Positions 44,078 through 55,135 of a stretch of DNA of 64,000 bases are shown here, one piece after another; the stretch's first letter is position 1; each line of letters opens with the position of its first letter. The notes beneath the pieces are model-generated. The model had not been told where the DNA came from and made no database searches. It was given only the letters and a program-made list of their open reading frames with translations. Both the position numbers and the translations under genes were made by a program. This DNA comes from Viridothelium virens (taxonomy: Eukaryota; Ascomycota; Dothideomycetes; Trypetheliales; Trypetheliaceae). The stretch covers positions 126,821 through 190,820 of the forward strand of contig ML991774.1 of NCBI GenBank assembly GCA_010094025.1, given 5' to 3'.

Positions 44078-46791
44078 ATGACCGCCCTGCCCACGACGTC
44101 GTCCTCTCCAACAGCAAATCGGAAACCGTCAGCTATGGCGCCAGAGAAGAAATACAAGTGCCAGTTCTGCAATCGCGCATTCAGTCGAAGTGAACATCGA
44201 AGTAGACATGAAAGGTCTCGTAAGTTTGATGCAATCTGATTCACGTCGCCGCCGCGCCAAAAGTTTTTTGGCCGCTCCTGCGCGAGCCGAGTCGCGGCGG
44301 GGCTGGACGAACGCGGGGAATACCAGCTTACCTTTGTCGATCCAGATACCAAGGAACGCCCTTTCAAATGCATGAAATGCAGAAGTACATTCGTGCGTCG
44401 CGACCTCTTGTTGCGTCATGATAGAACTGTCCACGCAAAAGATGGAGGTGTCCCCCTCCATAGCGACGTTAAACGGCGGTCTGGCCCCAAAACCTCCCCT
44501 ATCGCTGGCCCGTCAAAGCCTTCTGTCGGTATCGATACTGCGACATTAGAACAAATAGAGGCTAGTAGTGATGGCATGGTCGACATTGAGACGGCTGCGA
44601 TGCTGATGACAGACTTCCATCATAAGGCGATGGCAAGCCAGGAGCCCGAGGGTGCGGGTGAAGCATCAGAGCCCATCATCTCACCAAATGGGCCCGCTCT
44701 CTTAGAGCCTTCGGTGGCTTATAATCCTGGCTCTGTGGCATTGCCACAAATGCCTTGGGATAACTTCATGCCACAATCAGTCACCGAGCCAAAAGCCCAC
44801 TCTATCTCGTCGAGCATCTCCGGCTCTCAAGACTCAACGCAGTTGCCCTTCAATACATCTACGCTTGCTCAGCCACATCCTCATCAACTCCCTCCCATCG
44901 TCGAAGCTCAGATTTCGGTAGGGGATGCTCTCGCTCCGGCCTTCCAATCGTTGAACAGTTCGATGCCTGTCTCAGGATTCGCCACTCCTGAAGCGGCCCT
45001 GTCACCTTACCCCTCGATGTTAGGACCTGTCTCCCCTGTCGACTATCGTCGTTCTCCCGGTCCCACCCAGCCGCTTACCGTGGCAAAAGCACCGCAGCTC
45101 AATTCAGAAGAGCAGTGCACCAAAATATTCGAGAATATCAAGAAATGTGATGGGGAATCCGCATTGCTCGATACCTTCCGTCTCCCAAGTATGGCTGTAG
45201 TGAACAGGTATCTGTCGACCTACTTCAACTTGCTGCATCCACATTTGCCGTTTCTGCATCCTGCGTCTTTCGTACCGACAGAGGCATCTGCTCCCCTATT
45301 GTTGGCTATCCTATCCATTGGTGCTTTGTACACGTTTGAACAAGATCATGCGTACATGTTTCATATTGGCTCCAAAGTGCTCGTGAACCAGTTCCTACAA
45401 AACAAAGAGAATTTCAGCTCGCGTAAATGTCCACTGTGGGCAATGCAGAGTACGCTTCTGAATATGATCTTCGCCAGCTGGAGCGGCGACCCAAAAGGAC
45501 TTGAATGGGCGTGTTCGGTGAAAAGCTTGGTCGCAAATGTGAGTACTAGACCCAGTGCTCCAAGCTCATAACTAACAGAATGAAGATGGTTGCCGGCAAC
45601 AGGTATGAATTAAAGAACCGCACGGAAGCTCGAGAAGGAGCGCAGCCTACTCATGAAGAGTGGATAGAAGACGAAGGCTGCAGAAGAACCTATTATGCGG
45701 TCTATATCTTCTTTGGCCTCTTGACCATGACATATAATCATACGCCAGCCATCAGTTTCAACGAATTTGATACTCTCGAATTGCCATCCTCTGAGTCTCT
45801 TTGGAGTGCGGAGCCAGCCGACGAAGAATCGTGGCGGGAGTCCTTGACTGCTTCCACAATTATCACCTTTCGAGAAGCACATGACAGTTTATTTCAAGGC
45901 GAATCAGTACGCTACAGCGCATTTGCTACGCGGGTGATGATTAATGCTCTGTTCCTTGAGGTCTGGTATCACAAACGGAGTCCCGAGGCCCTTCAAGATG
46001 TTGTCACCGAATACAAACTGAGACTGGCGCTCGAAACTTGGGAGAAGTCGATGGAACTGTGTGAGCCTGAGACGGTTGTGGTCCAGCTCAGTGCCCCTCA
46101 TAAGGGTCACCCACTCATCTTCAATGCTATGGCACAGTATCGGAACACTCGGGCGCGGCTACTTGTGGATCTCAAGTCTGTCCAGGAGGCCTTAAGATAC
46201 CACGATTCCTACGAAGTTGCAGCTGCCATGACTAACGCACGGGACAGAGTGAAGCGAAACCAGGAAATGCTCAAAGTCATCCAATTTTGTTTCGACTGCA
46301 TCGAAGTTGCGGCTGTGCAAGGCATACGATGGGTGGCCAGGACCTCCGCTACCAACTGGAGCGTTGAACATCCACTCTGTGGTATGGACCTCATGGTCAT
46401 CCTTACCCTATGGTTGTATCGACTCGAACACGATGAGGAGCCCGCTACTGAGGAGGAGTTATCTATGTATAACAAGCTCCGAAACCTCTTCGACGATGAC
46501 TCAGTCAATGTTTACGGTGCCAAGTTAAGTTCTGTCGTTGCTAGACTATGGGGAAGTATGATCGACGAAGTTGTCGTCTGGGGGTAAGTCTATGAAAGCG
46601 CAAGGGATGTTCCTCTTGAAATCTAATTGCTGACTTCATCCAGGATAACCAAGCTTATGGGCGAAGCCTTCAAGCTCCATTCACAGGCCCTTACTGGTTA
46701 CGAGGACGATTCTTCATCACGCTCTGGATCCGCAACTCCGTCCATGGCATCTCATCGCGTTGAGGCACTAGAAATGCAAACAGCTTATTAA
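44078..46791 (+). CDS. C2H2 zinc-finger / fungal_trans transcription factor
   Basis: Four exons, 44078-44219, 44346-45538, 45586-46583 and 46644-46791, give 826 residues. Two adjacent C2H2 fingers lie at the N-terminus: YKCQFCNRAFSRSEHRSRH and, across the intron, FKCMKCRSTFVRRDLLLRH. They are joined by a TKERP linker, an Adr1/AmdX-like pair. A Ser/Pro/Gln-rich region follows. From about 310 onward is the helical fungal_trans domain (RYLSTYFNLLHPHLPFLHPA, then WIEDEGCRRTYYAVYIFFG and ITFREAHDSLFQGES). It probably regulates metabolism or development; the target is unknown. Intron 2 must end at an AAG acceptor (45583-45585) to join VAN to MVAGNRYELK; the nearby CAG shifts frame. The start is the first ATG in frame. 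Confidence 0.92.
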
Positions 46792-47735
46792 TTTCTTACG
46801 ATTTGACGGCTGTCCCCTATTCCGTCCTTTGATTTCACTGCACATACATAGAGCGATACTCGTTTTTATCGTTTTCCCACTCCTCTCGGTTCCTTCGAAG
46901 ACTATTGTGTTTCTCATCATCGGCTGGAATGTCTCTTCATCTGGTGTGCTCGGGACAAACAATGGTCGGGCCGGTCAGACGTATCCTGCAGACTTCCTCC
47001 CGGAGTTGTGGTCTCTCTTTATCATCGCAATTAACATCATATACCCGATACCCGTCTCGCCTGTTCTTGGTTCATACACATGGACGCAATCCACTAATCA
47101 TCTTTTTCCCCAAAGACCGCACGCTGGCTGGCCCCGTTTGTGTCGTTCTGCAGTCTCTTTCGAGTTCTTGACTTCGCGGGGTGGGATGGCTATGGTGTCC
47201 TAATAGTCCCGCGTTTCATTCTGCTTTGTTTGTACCATGTTTATTATTAGATTAAACCTTCCTGATCTTTCCCTTTCCTGTTTATATTGACGATAATCTG
47301 TGGCAAAACGTGGTCCTTGTTTGCATAGCGTGGATTTATTGGTCTGAGCTGTATCATATCCATTAAACTATTCAAGTTCTTACTCGTTTAACAATCCCCG
47401 ACGTAGGCATTGATCCGCAACATGTTGTAATCCTCAGCAACCAAGGCCGTCTCGAGAAATATTATGACGTGACTATACGCAACAGTGGGGGCATCGTGAT
47501 ATCAGTACCTAAGGTAACGAATCCCGCAATTGAGAATTTACCCGTTCGAATTTTCCTACTCTTCCATGCGATACCATGTCGAATTTAAAGAACGCCAACA
47601 ATTAAACGGTACTATAATGGCCACCTGACCCATCTACGGGTCTTTCCAAAATCATCCCCTCCATTTTGCACGAACGCCTCGCCAATGCATCTGCAGCCCC
47701 ATGGCGGCCCAAGAGATTTGTAGACGGTAGTCAAT
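46792..47735. other. Intergenic, convergent 3' flanks
   Basis: About 940 bp between the C2H2 gene and CHS7, which converge. CT-rich just after the C2H2 stop. No gene recognised. Confidence 0.5.
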
Positions 47736-48877
47736 TCAGTAGTGACTGCCGTATTTCGAGTTCCTATCGGTTGAGGGAAAGTAGGTGCTGCCAGCATACT
47801 CGGAATCCTGGTATACCGTAGTTCTCCTTTCATCCTCGGGTAGCAGTTCCTTGACCTCCCAATTATTTTGCTTCGTCCCGACACTGAACTCCAAGTCCTC
47901 CTTGGTGATTGAGTCCCAATACTGTGAAATAATTAGCGCATGATTCCAGAGAAAAGCGGGACAGATGCAGTAATGAAAACCTACCTTATAGACCATCATG
48001 ACCGCAAGCAGATTGCAGATAGTAGCAATAAACAAGCCATCCACGTAATGCTGGCTGTTCTCGCAAATGGTATCGCCCGCGACATATAGGATCACCTGGC
48101 CAACGACAAAGAAAAACACGCCGAAGGTGATATCTCCCAGCGGCCACCGATCCTGCAGCGTGTTGCTCACCAACAGTACCTGCATGACCACATACACGAA
48201 CAGGAAGATGGCGTTGAAGATGTATAGCACCACAAACAGCCCTGTCGTGTTGGTCGGTCCCAGCCCCGCCCAGCTCTTGAATGTGAGCAGCGCGACGGCG
48301 CCAGTGATGACGAAGGCAGCGAGAGAGGACAGACGCAGGAGCCAGACTGAGAGGGTGGTCCCGTCTTCATAAAGCTGGAAGCCGACGAAACCGTTGATCA
48401 TGAGACAGACGCAGGTGGCGGATGTGAGGGCGGCCTGGAGGGCGGCAAAGTAGGGGAAGGCGCCGCCGCCGGGGGGGATGACGCCAGAATCGAGGATAAG
48501 GCTGTCGACAGTAAGGAGCATGTAGAGGTAGAAGAAGGTGGTGATTTCTTTGCGGCCTGGAGGGAGTGATGGTTAGCAATAGGACCATCGGTCGCAGAAG
48601 CAAGGTCAAGGCAAGACAAGATGATCGTATGAAACATACCGACAGCCGTAAACTTGGAGCGCACGTGTATGATCATTATGACGGTCATGACGAGCGCTAT
48701 GATTTGTATAAAGCTCGAAGCGCCCTCAAAGATTATCGTGTTTGCAAGTTCGATGGATCGCGCGTAGCATGTTGACTGAATCCCCGTCTTTCCAGATAGA
48801 CTAGATGGAGGTCCAATCAGGACGCAGAGTGGGAGGGGTGCCTTCTGGCATGTCGATTCAAAATCGCCGAAACCCAT
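47736..48877 (-). CDS. CHS7: Chitin synthase export chaperone Chs7
   Basis: Three exons, 48877-48640, 48556-47985 and 47921-47736, give 331 residues, the normal Chs7 size. The protein starts MGFGDFESTCQKAPLPLCVL, then GIQSTCYARSIELANTIIFEG and IIALVMTVIMIIHVRSKFTA, followed by FYLYMLLTVDSLILDSGVIP and about six further membrane helices. The C-terminal cytosolic part carries YWDSITKEDLEFSVG and an acidic tail. Chs7 is an ER membrane protein needed to fold and release chitin synthase III (Chs3 class) to the plasma membrane. The second intron, near the C-terminus, uses a GTAGGT donor. Only Chs7 is present here, without a chitin synthase. Confidence 0.96.
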
Positions 48878-50029
48878 ATCTGAAGAGTCTAGGGCAGGGC
48901 GTCAACGAGGTAGCTGGACGCAGGACCGCAGGGGACGTCCAAGAGTGTTGAGCACCCTCGCTGCCTAGAGCAGACTTCGGCAGGAGATGGTGTGAAAACG
49001 AGCGTGCGAGGAGTAACGCAAGAAATTGGCGAGGTTGAGATGGCCGGCGTGAGTAGGCTGCTGGACGCTGTTTGCCAGGAGGCGGATGCAAAGGAGCCGG
49101 GATGGTGTTTTGCCGAGTCGGTTTGTCCGCCCAAACTCCACCACAGCAACGCAACGCTCTCTCTCCCTCTGTCTTCCGTCCCAAAAGACACTCCCTCGGC
49201 ACCACGTCCTGTTTTGTGATGGTCTTGCTCGAAGGCTGTCGCTCTCTGCGCGTGGCTGATGCAAATTATCCAGATATGGACTTAATTTGTTATTATCTCA
49301 GTGTTTCCGTCGCCGTCTACGGACCCTTCAGCATCTGCACCTGCCCGGAGAATTGCAAGCCATGGTACCCTAAACGGAAATGATTCTTTATATCGAGCCT
49401 AAACATCAAGAGACCATACAAGCACTACCTCCCTAGCATTTGGCCCAGATGTCTGGTAGAGAAACTCTGTCTGTAGAAGCTGAGGCATTTTGTTCACCCA
49501 TGGCTACCCGCACCCTTTTCCTCGTAAAACTCGCAACCTTTTGCTCGTCAACAGCGAGACAGGTTCGCCCTAGTACTCGTGCAGGGTTCTTCCCAATTCT
49601 TTTTGGTGTAGCCAACGAAACCACCAAACATAGATCTTAGCGGCAGTCACTAGTCGTCTAGGTACATGGCTTACTCATGGGGGGCTTCGCATTACTTAGC
49701 TACCAAGAAGCTAGGGTCTCCAAACATGCGCGCCGACTGCCGAATGTGACTTGCATATAACTACAGTCCCTTGCTCGAATAGGTTACCGACTATGGTTAT
49801 GATGCTCCAGAGTATCGTGCACCTTCAAGTGCCTACCGCCTACCTATGTGCAAAAAGGAATGTGTAAGACTGTTATTCGTCCGAGATCCGCGAGCCGGTG
49901 GCTTCCGTAGCTCAGCTTGGATTTCACTGGCGAATGCAAACTTGAATTAGCACGAGCTTTTTGGTGAAGAAAGCACAATCACATCAAAAGCTCTACTACT
50001 TTTTCCTTTAGTCCTGAACACCAGCCAAT
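48878..50029. promoter_or_regulatory. Divergent promoter region, CHS7 / FUSC-like gene
   Basis: About 1.15 kb between divergent starts. No gene or repeat recognised; several small overlapping open frames on both strands reflect GC-rich sequence near 48.9-49.2 kb. Confidence 0.5.
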
Positions 50030-53000
50030 ATGTCTAGCGAGGAGACTACAAGAATGCGTTCGGCTCCACAGAGTCAGCAGGACGAAGCAAGCACTGAGAA
50101 ACCAACAACAAAGGAGCCAGAAAATCAGGAGCCACATGAGCCATGGCTCAAATCAACATGGAGCAAGCTTGGCCTTGACATTCCGACCGTTCTCATCATG
50201 ATGAAGTAAGCAGACCTTCTGCTCGAAAATTGTCAATGCTAAAGTTTAAGCGCAGAGGAGGCCTGGCCCCAACAATCGGCTTAGCAATGTGAGTTGAATG
50301 TAGAGAATCCTTCAATGAAACTGACATGAGTTAGTTATCAATCGACTCCTGTCGCCCGAGAATACGGGACTTCGGGGTATTTGCTAGGGATAGTATGTAT
50401 CCTTGGCTTTGGCATAATGCCACGGGCGAAATTCTTGCAGACCATGCTTCTGAATGTCATTGCCACATGCTTCAGTGCAGCAATCGCTGTTCTCGCTCTG
50501 TGGTCATCTGTCCAAGCACGAATACATACCACACGGAGATCGCAGCCTGGCACTGGTGGTCCCGGCACAGTTGGAACACCATCGCCCGGTGCACAGACTG
50601 GAGGATATAATTCATCACAGTCTGCTGTTTGTGCCATTTGGCTCTTCTTTCAGGTCTATATCATAAACGCATTGAAATCGAAGTACCCACAGCTACAGTT
50701 TTCAGCAATCATTTGGTCTATTTTTGCCATCGTTTCGATGTCTTACGGGCCCAATTTCACAACCACGACACAGGCCCTTAATTTTGCTCGGACCCTTCTG
50801 ATAACATATCTCAGTGGCTTCGGTATCGCGTTTGGGGTTTCTTTGCTTGTCGTTCCAATGAACTCCCGGAAAATAGTATTCAAAATCATTCCTGGCTACA
50901 TTGGTGCACTTCGAGGGGCTTTGAAGGCACACGCCCGATACGTTGAGAGCTTGGAGCACACCGATATGTTCCTACCAATCTCGCACTCGGGTGAGACCAA
51001 ATCGACAGGTGAACCCAAAGAAAAGCCACACATCAACGAGGCAATGGCCTTCAAAAAGGCTGCCGAGGCGTTGGCGGGGCTCATTGCTAAGTTGCACGGG
51101 GAGCTCCCCTTTGCGAAACGTGAGATTGCTATCGGAAAACTCGGACCGGACGACCTGAATGAGCTCCTTCGGCTGCTCAGAGAAATCATGATTCCTGTTT
51201 TAGGGCTTAGCTCTGTTGCAGATATTTTCGAGAGGACCTCACACTGGCTTGGATGGGATCACGCTCCTACGGCAGGAGACGATCCGAATAGAGAGAGATC
51301 TGTCCAAGACTGGAATGAACTTGCCAAACTTATGCATGAGCCTGTCAGCAAATTGACCCAGATCATGGATGAAGGCCTCCACCATACGTTACTGAAGCTG
51401 CAATTTATCGAACAGCCCAAATCGACCAAATCTACCTCGTCATCAACTGAACCAGATGTAGAGGCCAAAGGCGACGCTATTCAGCCTGGAGATCCGACTT
51501 TTGGCGATTACATGGAGATGAAAATACAGGAGTTTGAAGCAACAAAGCAACCAATGCTTCGAAAATGGTGTGAGCTCCACGATATTGACCTACCACCGGA
51601 TTTCTTCGAAAAGCCTGCAAGTTCGGAATCGATGCTGTCGGCCTATGATACTGAATTCGATAAGCGAAGACGCCAGCGACAGATGTATCTTGTCCTATAC
51701 ATTGAGTTACTTCTCGCTTCCACTGGCCGAGCTATACTGGAATTGGTCTATTTTGCAGATCTCAAAGCCCGATCAGGAAAGATGGATAGGAATCGGCTCA
51801 TCGTACCAGGTTATAAGCGGTTACGAAAATGGCTCAGTAGCGTCTTTAGCCCTGGCGAAGAAGACTCTTCAGACGATCTGAACAATGCCATGCATGAGGG
51901 TGGAGGGACCGGTTCAAAAGTGTACATGGGCGCAGGATACCAGCAAAGAAAGGACCCAGAACATCTACCACCACAAAATGTTGTTCAAAAAATCGGTGAC
52001 TACGTCAGGCTGATTCCCAAGGCTCTCGGGTCTAGCCATTCCAGCTTCGGGTTCCGCGCTGCTTGCGCCACCATTTCGCTCGGAATTCTTGGCTATCTTG
52101 AAAGCACTCATGTATTCTATACCAAGCAGCGAGTCTTCTGGGCTGTCATCATGATCGGGTATAGTATCATTTGCCTAAATCTATAACGAAGTCAGAAACT
52201 GATTTGATGCTAGTATCTCCATGACCCCAACCGCCGGACAAAGCCTTTGGAACTTTACGCTTCGAATACTAGGGACATTCATTGCCATGGTATTAAGCTA
52301 TGTTGCTTGGTACATTGTAGATGGTCACCAAGCTGGGGTTCTCGTCTTCTATTGGCTCTTCTGCTCAATGGGATTCTACGTTCCTTTGAAGTTTCCGCGA
52401 TACGCTATCGCTGGTGTCATATCTATTGTCACGTTGACGCTCATCCTTGGATACGAGCTACAGGTAACAAAGATTGGGGTCAAAGTGAGCACCTCGAATG
52501 GGCAACCGTACTATCCTACGTACGAATTGGCTCCTTATCGACTTGCAACCGTAGTTGCCGGGCTGTTCGTGGCCTTTATCTGGACCATCTTTCCGTATCC
52601 CATAACAGAGCATTCTCAGTTAAGGCGTCATCTCGGCTCGTCCCTCTATCTTCTTGCAAACTTGTATTCAGTCGCTCACGAGACGATTCGCTATCGAATC
52701 CAAGGCGAAGAAGGGGACATTGACTCGAAAGACAGTCCCGCTCGCCAGTTGGAAAAGGCAAGGACGACCATCTTCACGAAGCAGACAGTGCTTCTTGGTC
52801 AAATGCAACAAGTTGCAAGCTTCTTAAAATGGGAAATACCGATGGGAGGCCGGTACGCAGTCTTGCTTCCTGTAGAAGATTCACATCTCGCTGACGCAGA
52901 CATTCAGATTTCCAAAGGAAACTTATACGGAAATTTTGAAACGCGTCGAAACGTCTGTATTTCCCTTGGCTCGCTCCATCTATAGTAGCTAACATTCCCG

Positions 53001-53533
53001 CTAGCATTCAAAACTACACCGCCTTGTTGAGCTACTCTTCACGAACCTTTCATGCCATGAAGGCGGAAGATGAGACACAGTGGATCCAGGACTTTCGACA
53101 GCTCCTCAAGAGTGCCTCATTGACATCTTACGAGAACACTTCCCTTCTTAGCCTACTCTCCTCGAGTATCACAACGGGCCAGCCGCTTCCCCCTTACTTG
53201 AAAACAGCCACGCCATACGCACTCACCGAAAATCTAGAAGGCATGGACCGAGACATTCTCAGCATTAGACATCTCGCCGAGCCTGGCTACGCAGCTTTTG
53301 CCATGATGCAAATAACGACGCGCTGCGTAGTGGCTGACATCGGCAAACTTCTGGCGTAAGTCATTTTCCCGCCTATGGTGCATGGCGAATCTGCTGATCT
53401 CAGATATAGGCTTGTGAGGGACTTGATCGGAGAGATCGATTTCTCATTCCATACCGTCAGCGTGGCTGACGAGAGCGAAGGAGCTCAATCGCAGGATTCA
53501 ATCCTGTCAAACGATAAGGGAAAGCAGGATTAA
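50030..53533 (+). CDS. FUSC/aromatic-acid-exporter-like membrane protein (ArAE_2_N and DUF2421)
   Basis: Seven exons, 50030-50205, 50256-50288, 50335-52158, 52214-52852, 52908-52952, 53005-53355 and 53404-53533, give 1065 residues. Two halves each have a cluster of membrane helices. The first includes FKGGLAPTIGLA-like KGGLAPTIGLA, YGTSGYLLGIVCILGFGIMP and LLNVIATCFSAAIAVLALW. The second includes ISMTPTAGQSLWNFTLRILG and VLSYVAWYIVDG, typical of the fusaric-acid-resistance/aluminium-activated malate transporter superfamily. Large cytosolic domains follow each half (DUF2421-like after the second, with ILKRVETIQNYTALLSYSSR). Family members are thought to export aromatic or organic acids; the fungal ones are little studied, and one yeast relative is linked to brefeldin A sensitivity. 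The substrate is not inferred. Exon 5 (45 nt) ends at an unusual GTCTGT donor that alone keeps frame. Confidence 0.88.
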
Positions 53534-54109
53534 ACGACGCCCACGCTGGACTGAAGACTTCAGATATAAGTCTCTTTCAAATGTTTTTTTTTTCTCTCTC
53601 TTCAGGGAACGCACCCATGTTTCTGGGGGTTTCTAGAATAGTAACGTTATTGTTGGATAGAATAGCGCTCGATGCTCTCGTCTCTAGCGAGCCACTGGAA
53701 ATGTATTGTATGACGGTTTATGAAATCGATCCCTATCTTTAATCTTGAAGAATATCTCGTACCTCATTCAAAAGCCAGTACCAATCCATGCAATCAACCC
53801 TGGACGATTCTTGTGGGTATATCCGTACTTTGATTTGCCAATTATTTGTATTAGCATAGCCCGGACGAGATCAGGTCTAGGAGTAAGATCAATTAAAGTT
53901 AGCGCGGGGAGAATTTGAGAACGAAATAATTCTTACACGATCAAGGGACTTGCGTCTCGCATCTCGACCTTTCGGTCAATCGCGCCGCTAGCTCTGAGTT
54001 ACAAATTGCTGCGACTTGCCTTGCATATACAAGTCTGGATCCGCTTCACCCGTGTGCGCATTGAGGGACACCGTGGTCCGACTCCCTGACATAGGCATGG
54101 CTTGAGGAA
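53534..54109. other. Intergenic, convergent 3' flanks
   Basis: About 580 bp, with a run of nine or so T followed by CTCTCTC near 53585, next to the FUSC-like stop. Nothing else recognised. Confidence 0.5.
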
Positions 54110-54844
54110 TCACAAGATCTCGTCGTCAGCAACATTCACTATACTTAGCACACCCTTTTCATCGGATTCTTCAGCGATAGCAGACTGATTCCCCGGCAAA
54201 GTGGCATCCTCGCCGTTTTCTGGCAAAGCACCAACCATGGGCTCCGTTCCGTTATCTTTCGCCGTCTTGTCTGGCTCATCAGATTGCTGATCTCCGTGCA
54301 CAATGTTGTCCTCGCCGTTCGCCATTGGAGCGTCGGCTGCGGCGCCGTCTCTGCCATCCTCGGCCGTCTTGTTTGGTTGGTCAGCCTTTATCTGCTTTGC
54401 GATCGAGCCGTTGAGATCATCCCAGTTCGCCTATGAAAAAATCAGACATTGTCCCAAACGCCAAGACTGGAGGACAAACACGTCGTGCGTTGACTTTCTT
54501 CTTCTTCTGGACGCTGGTGGCAAGCTTTCTGTCAAGCTTGTCCAAATTGCGATCTGCCCGTTCTAGGCCTTTCTGATGGCGGAGGCGCTGCTGTCGGCTC
54601 ATGGATTTCTGTTTTTTCTTCTTTGTAATGCCTTCATCCCTTATACCAAGCACATTTGCTTGCGACTGGGGTTTCTCAACGGGAGGCTCGACATTTTTCA
54701 GAGACTTGTCGGTATTAAGGGAAGGCGATGCATCTCTTCTAGCAGCACGAGATCTGAGTGAAACAGCTGAAAGAATATCAATATCATTAGTCTGTAGAGC
54801 TAGGGAAACTTACGTCTCTTCTTGACCTTGGGGGTTTTGGCCAT
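54110..54844 (-). CDS. ALB1: Ribosome-biogenesis shuttling factor Alb1
   Basis: Three exons, 54844-54814, 54766-54480 and 54430-54110, give 212 residues. Very basic N-terminus (MAKTPKVKKRRPVSLRSRAA), DASPSLNTDKSLKNVEPP and VLGIRDEGITKKKKQKSMSR, then a helical RQQRLRHQKGLERADRNLDK segment. The central VNARRANWDDLN motif spans the second intron. The tail is acidic and disordered. Alb1 partners Arx1 on late pre-60S particles and travels to the cytoplasm with them. The family is short and poorly conserved outside the first 110 residues. The second intron needs a GTTTGT donor to keep frame. Together with eL32 downstream, it marks a ribosome-related neighbourhood only by chance. Confidence 0.88.
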
Positions 54845-55135
54845 GGTTTGGGGTGCTGATTGCGACTCCAATTAGGCACGGTGGGGTGGGGTGGGGTGAA
54901 ATCGTTTGCAGTAGCAGCAGCGGCGGGACATGGCGTGGCTCGGCGTGGCGTTGGGACGGCGTTCCGCCGACTCTGTATCAAACCTGGAACTGTCTCCGGT
55001 CATGTTCCCTCACTTTACATATACATGTTTCCCTACTCGCTGGAATCCTGATGCTTGTACATTACGCTCGACGTACTCGCTCGTCTCGGAGCCATTTACG
55101 TCCTCCGCCCTCGTCCACCAATTCGTCACGGCACC
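54845..55135. promoter_or_regulatory. Divergent promoter region, ALB1 / ubiquitin protease
   Basis: A compact 291-bp spacer between divergent starts. Contains GGTGGGGTGGGGTGGGG-type G-rich repeats around 54878-54898. No site assigned. Confidence 0.5.
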
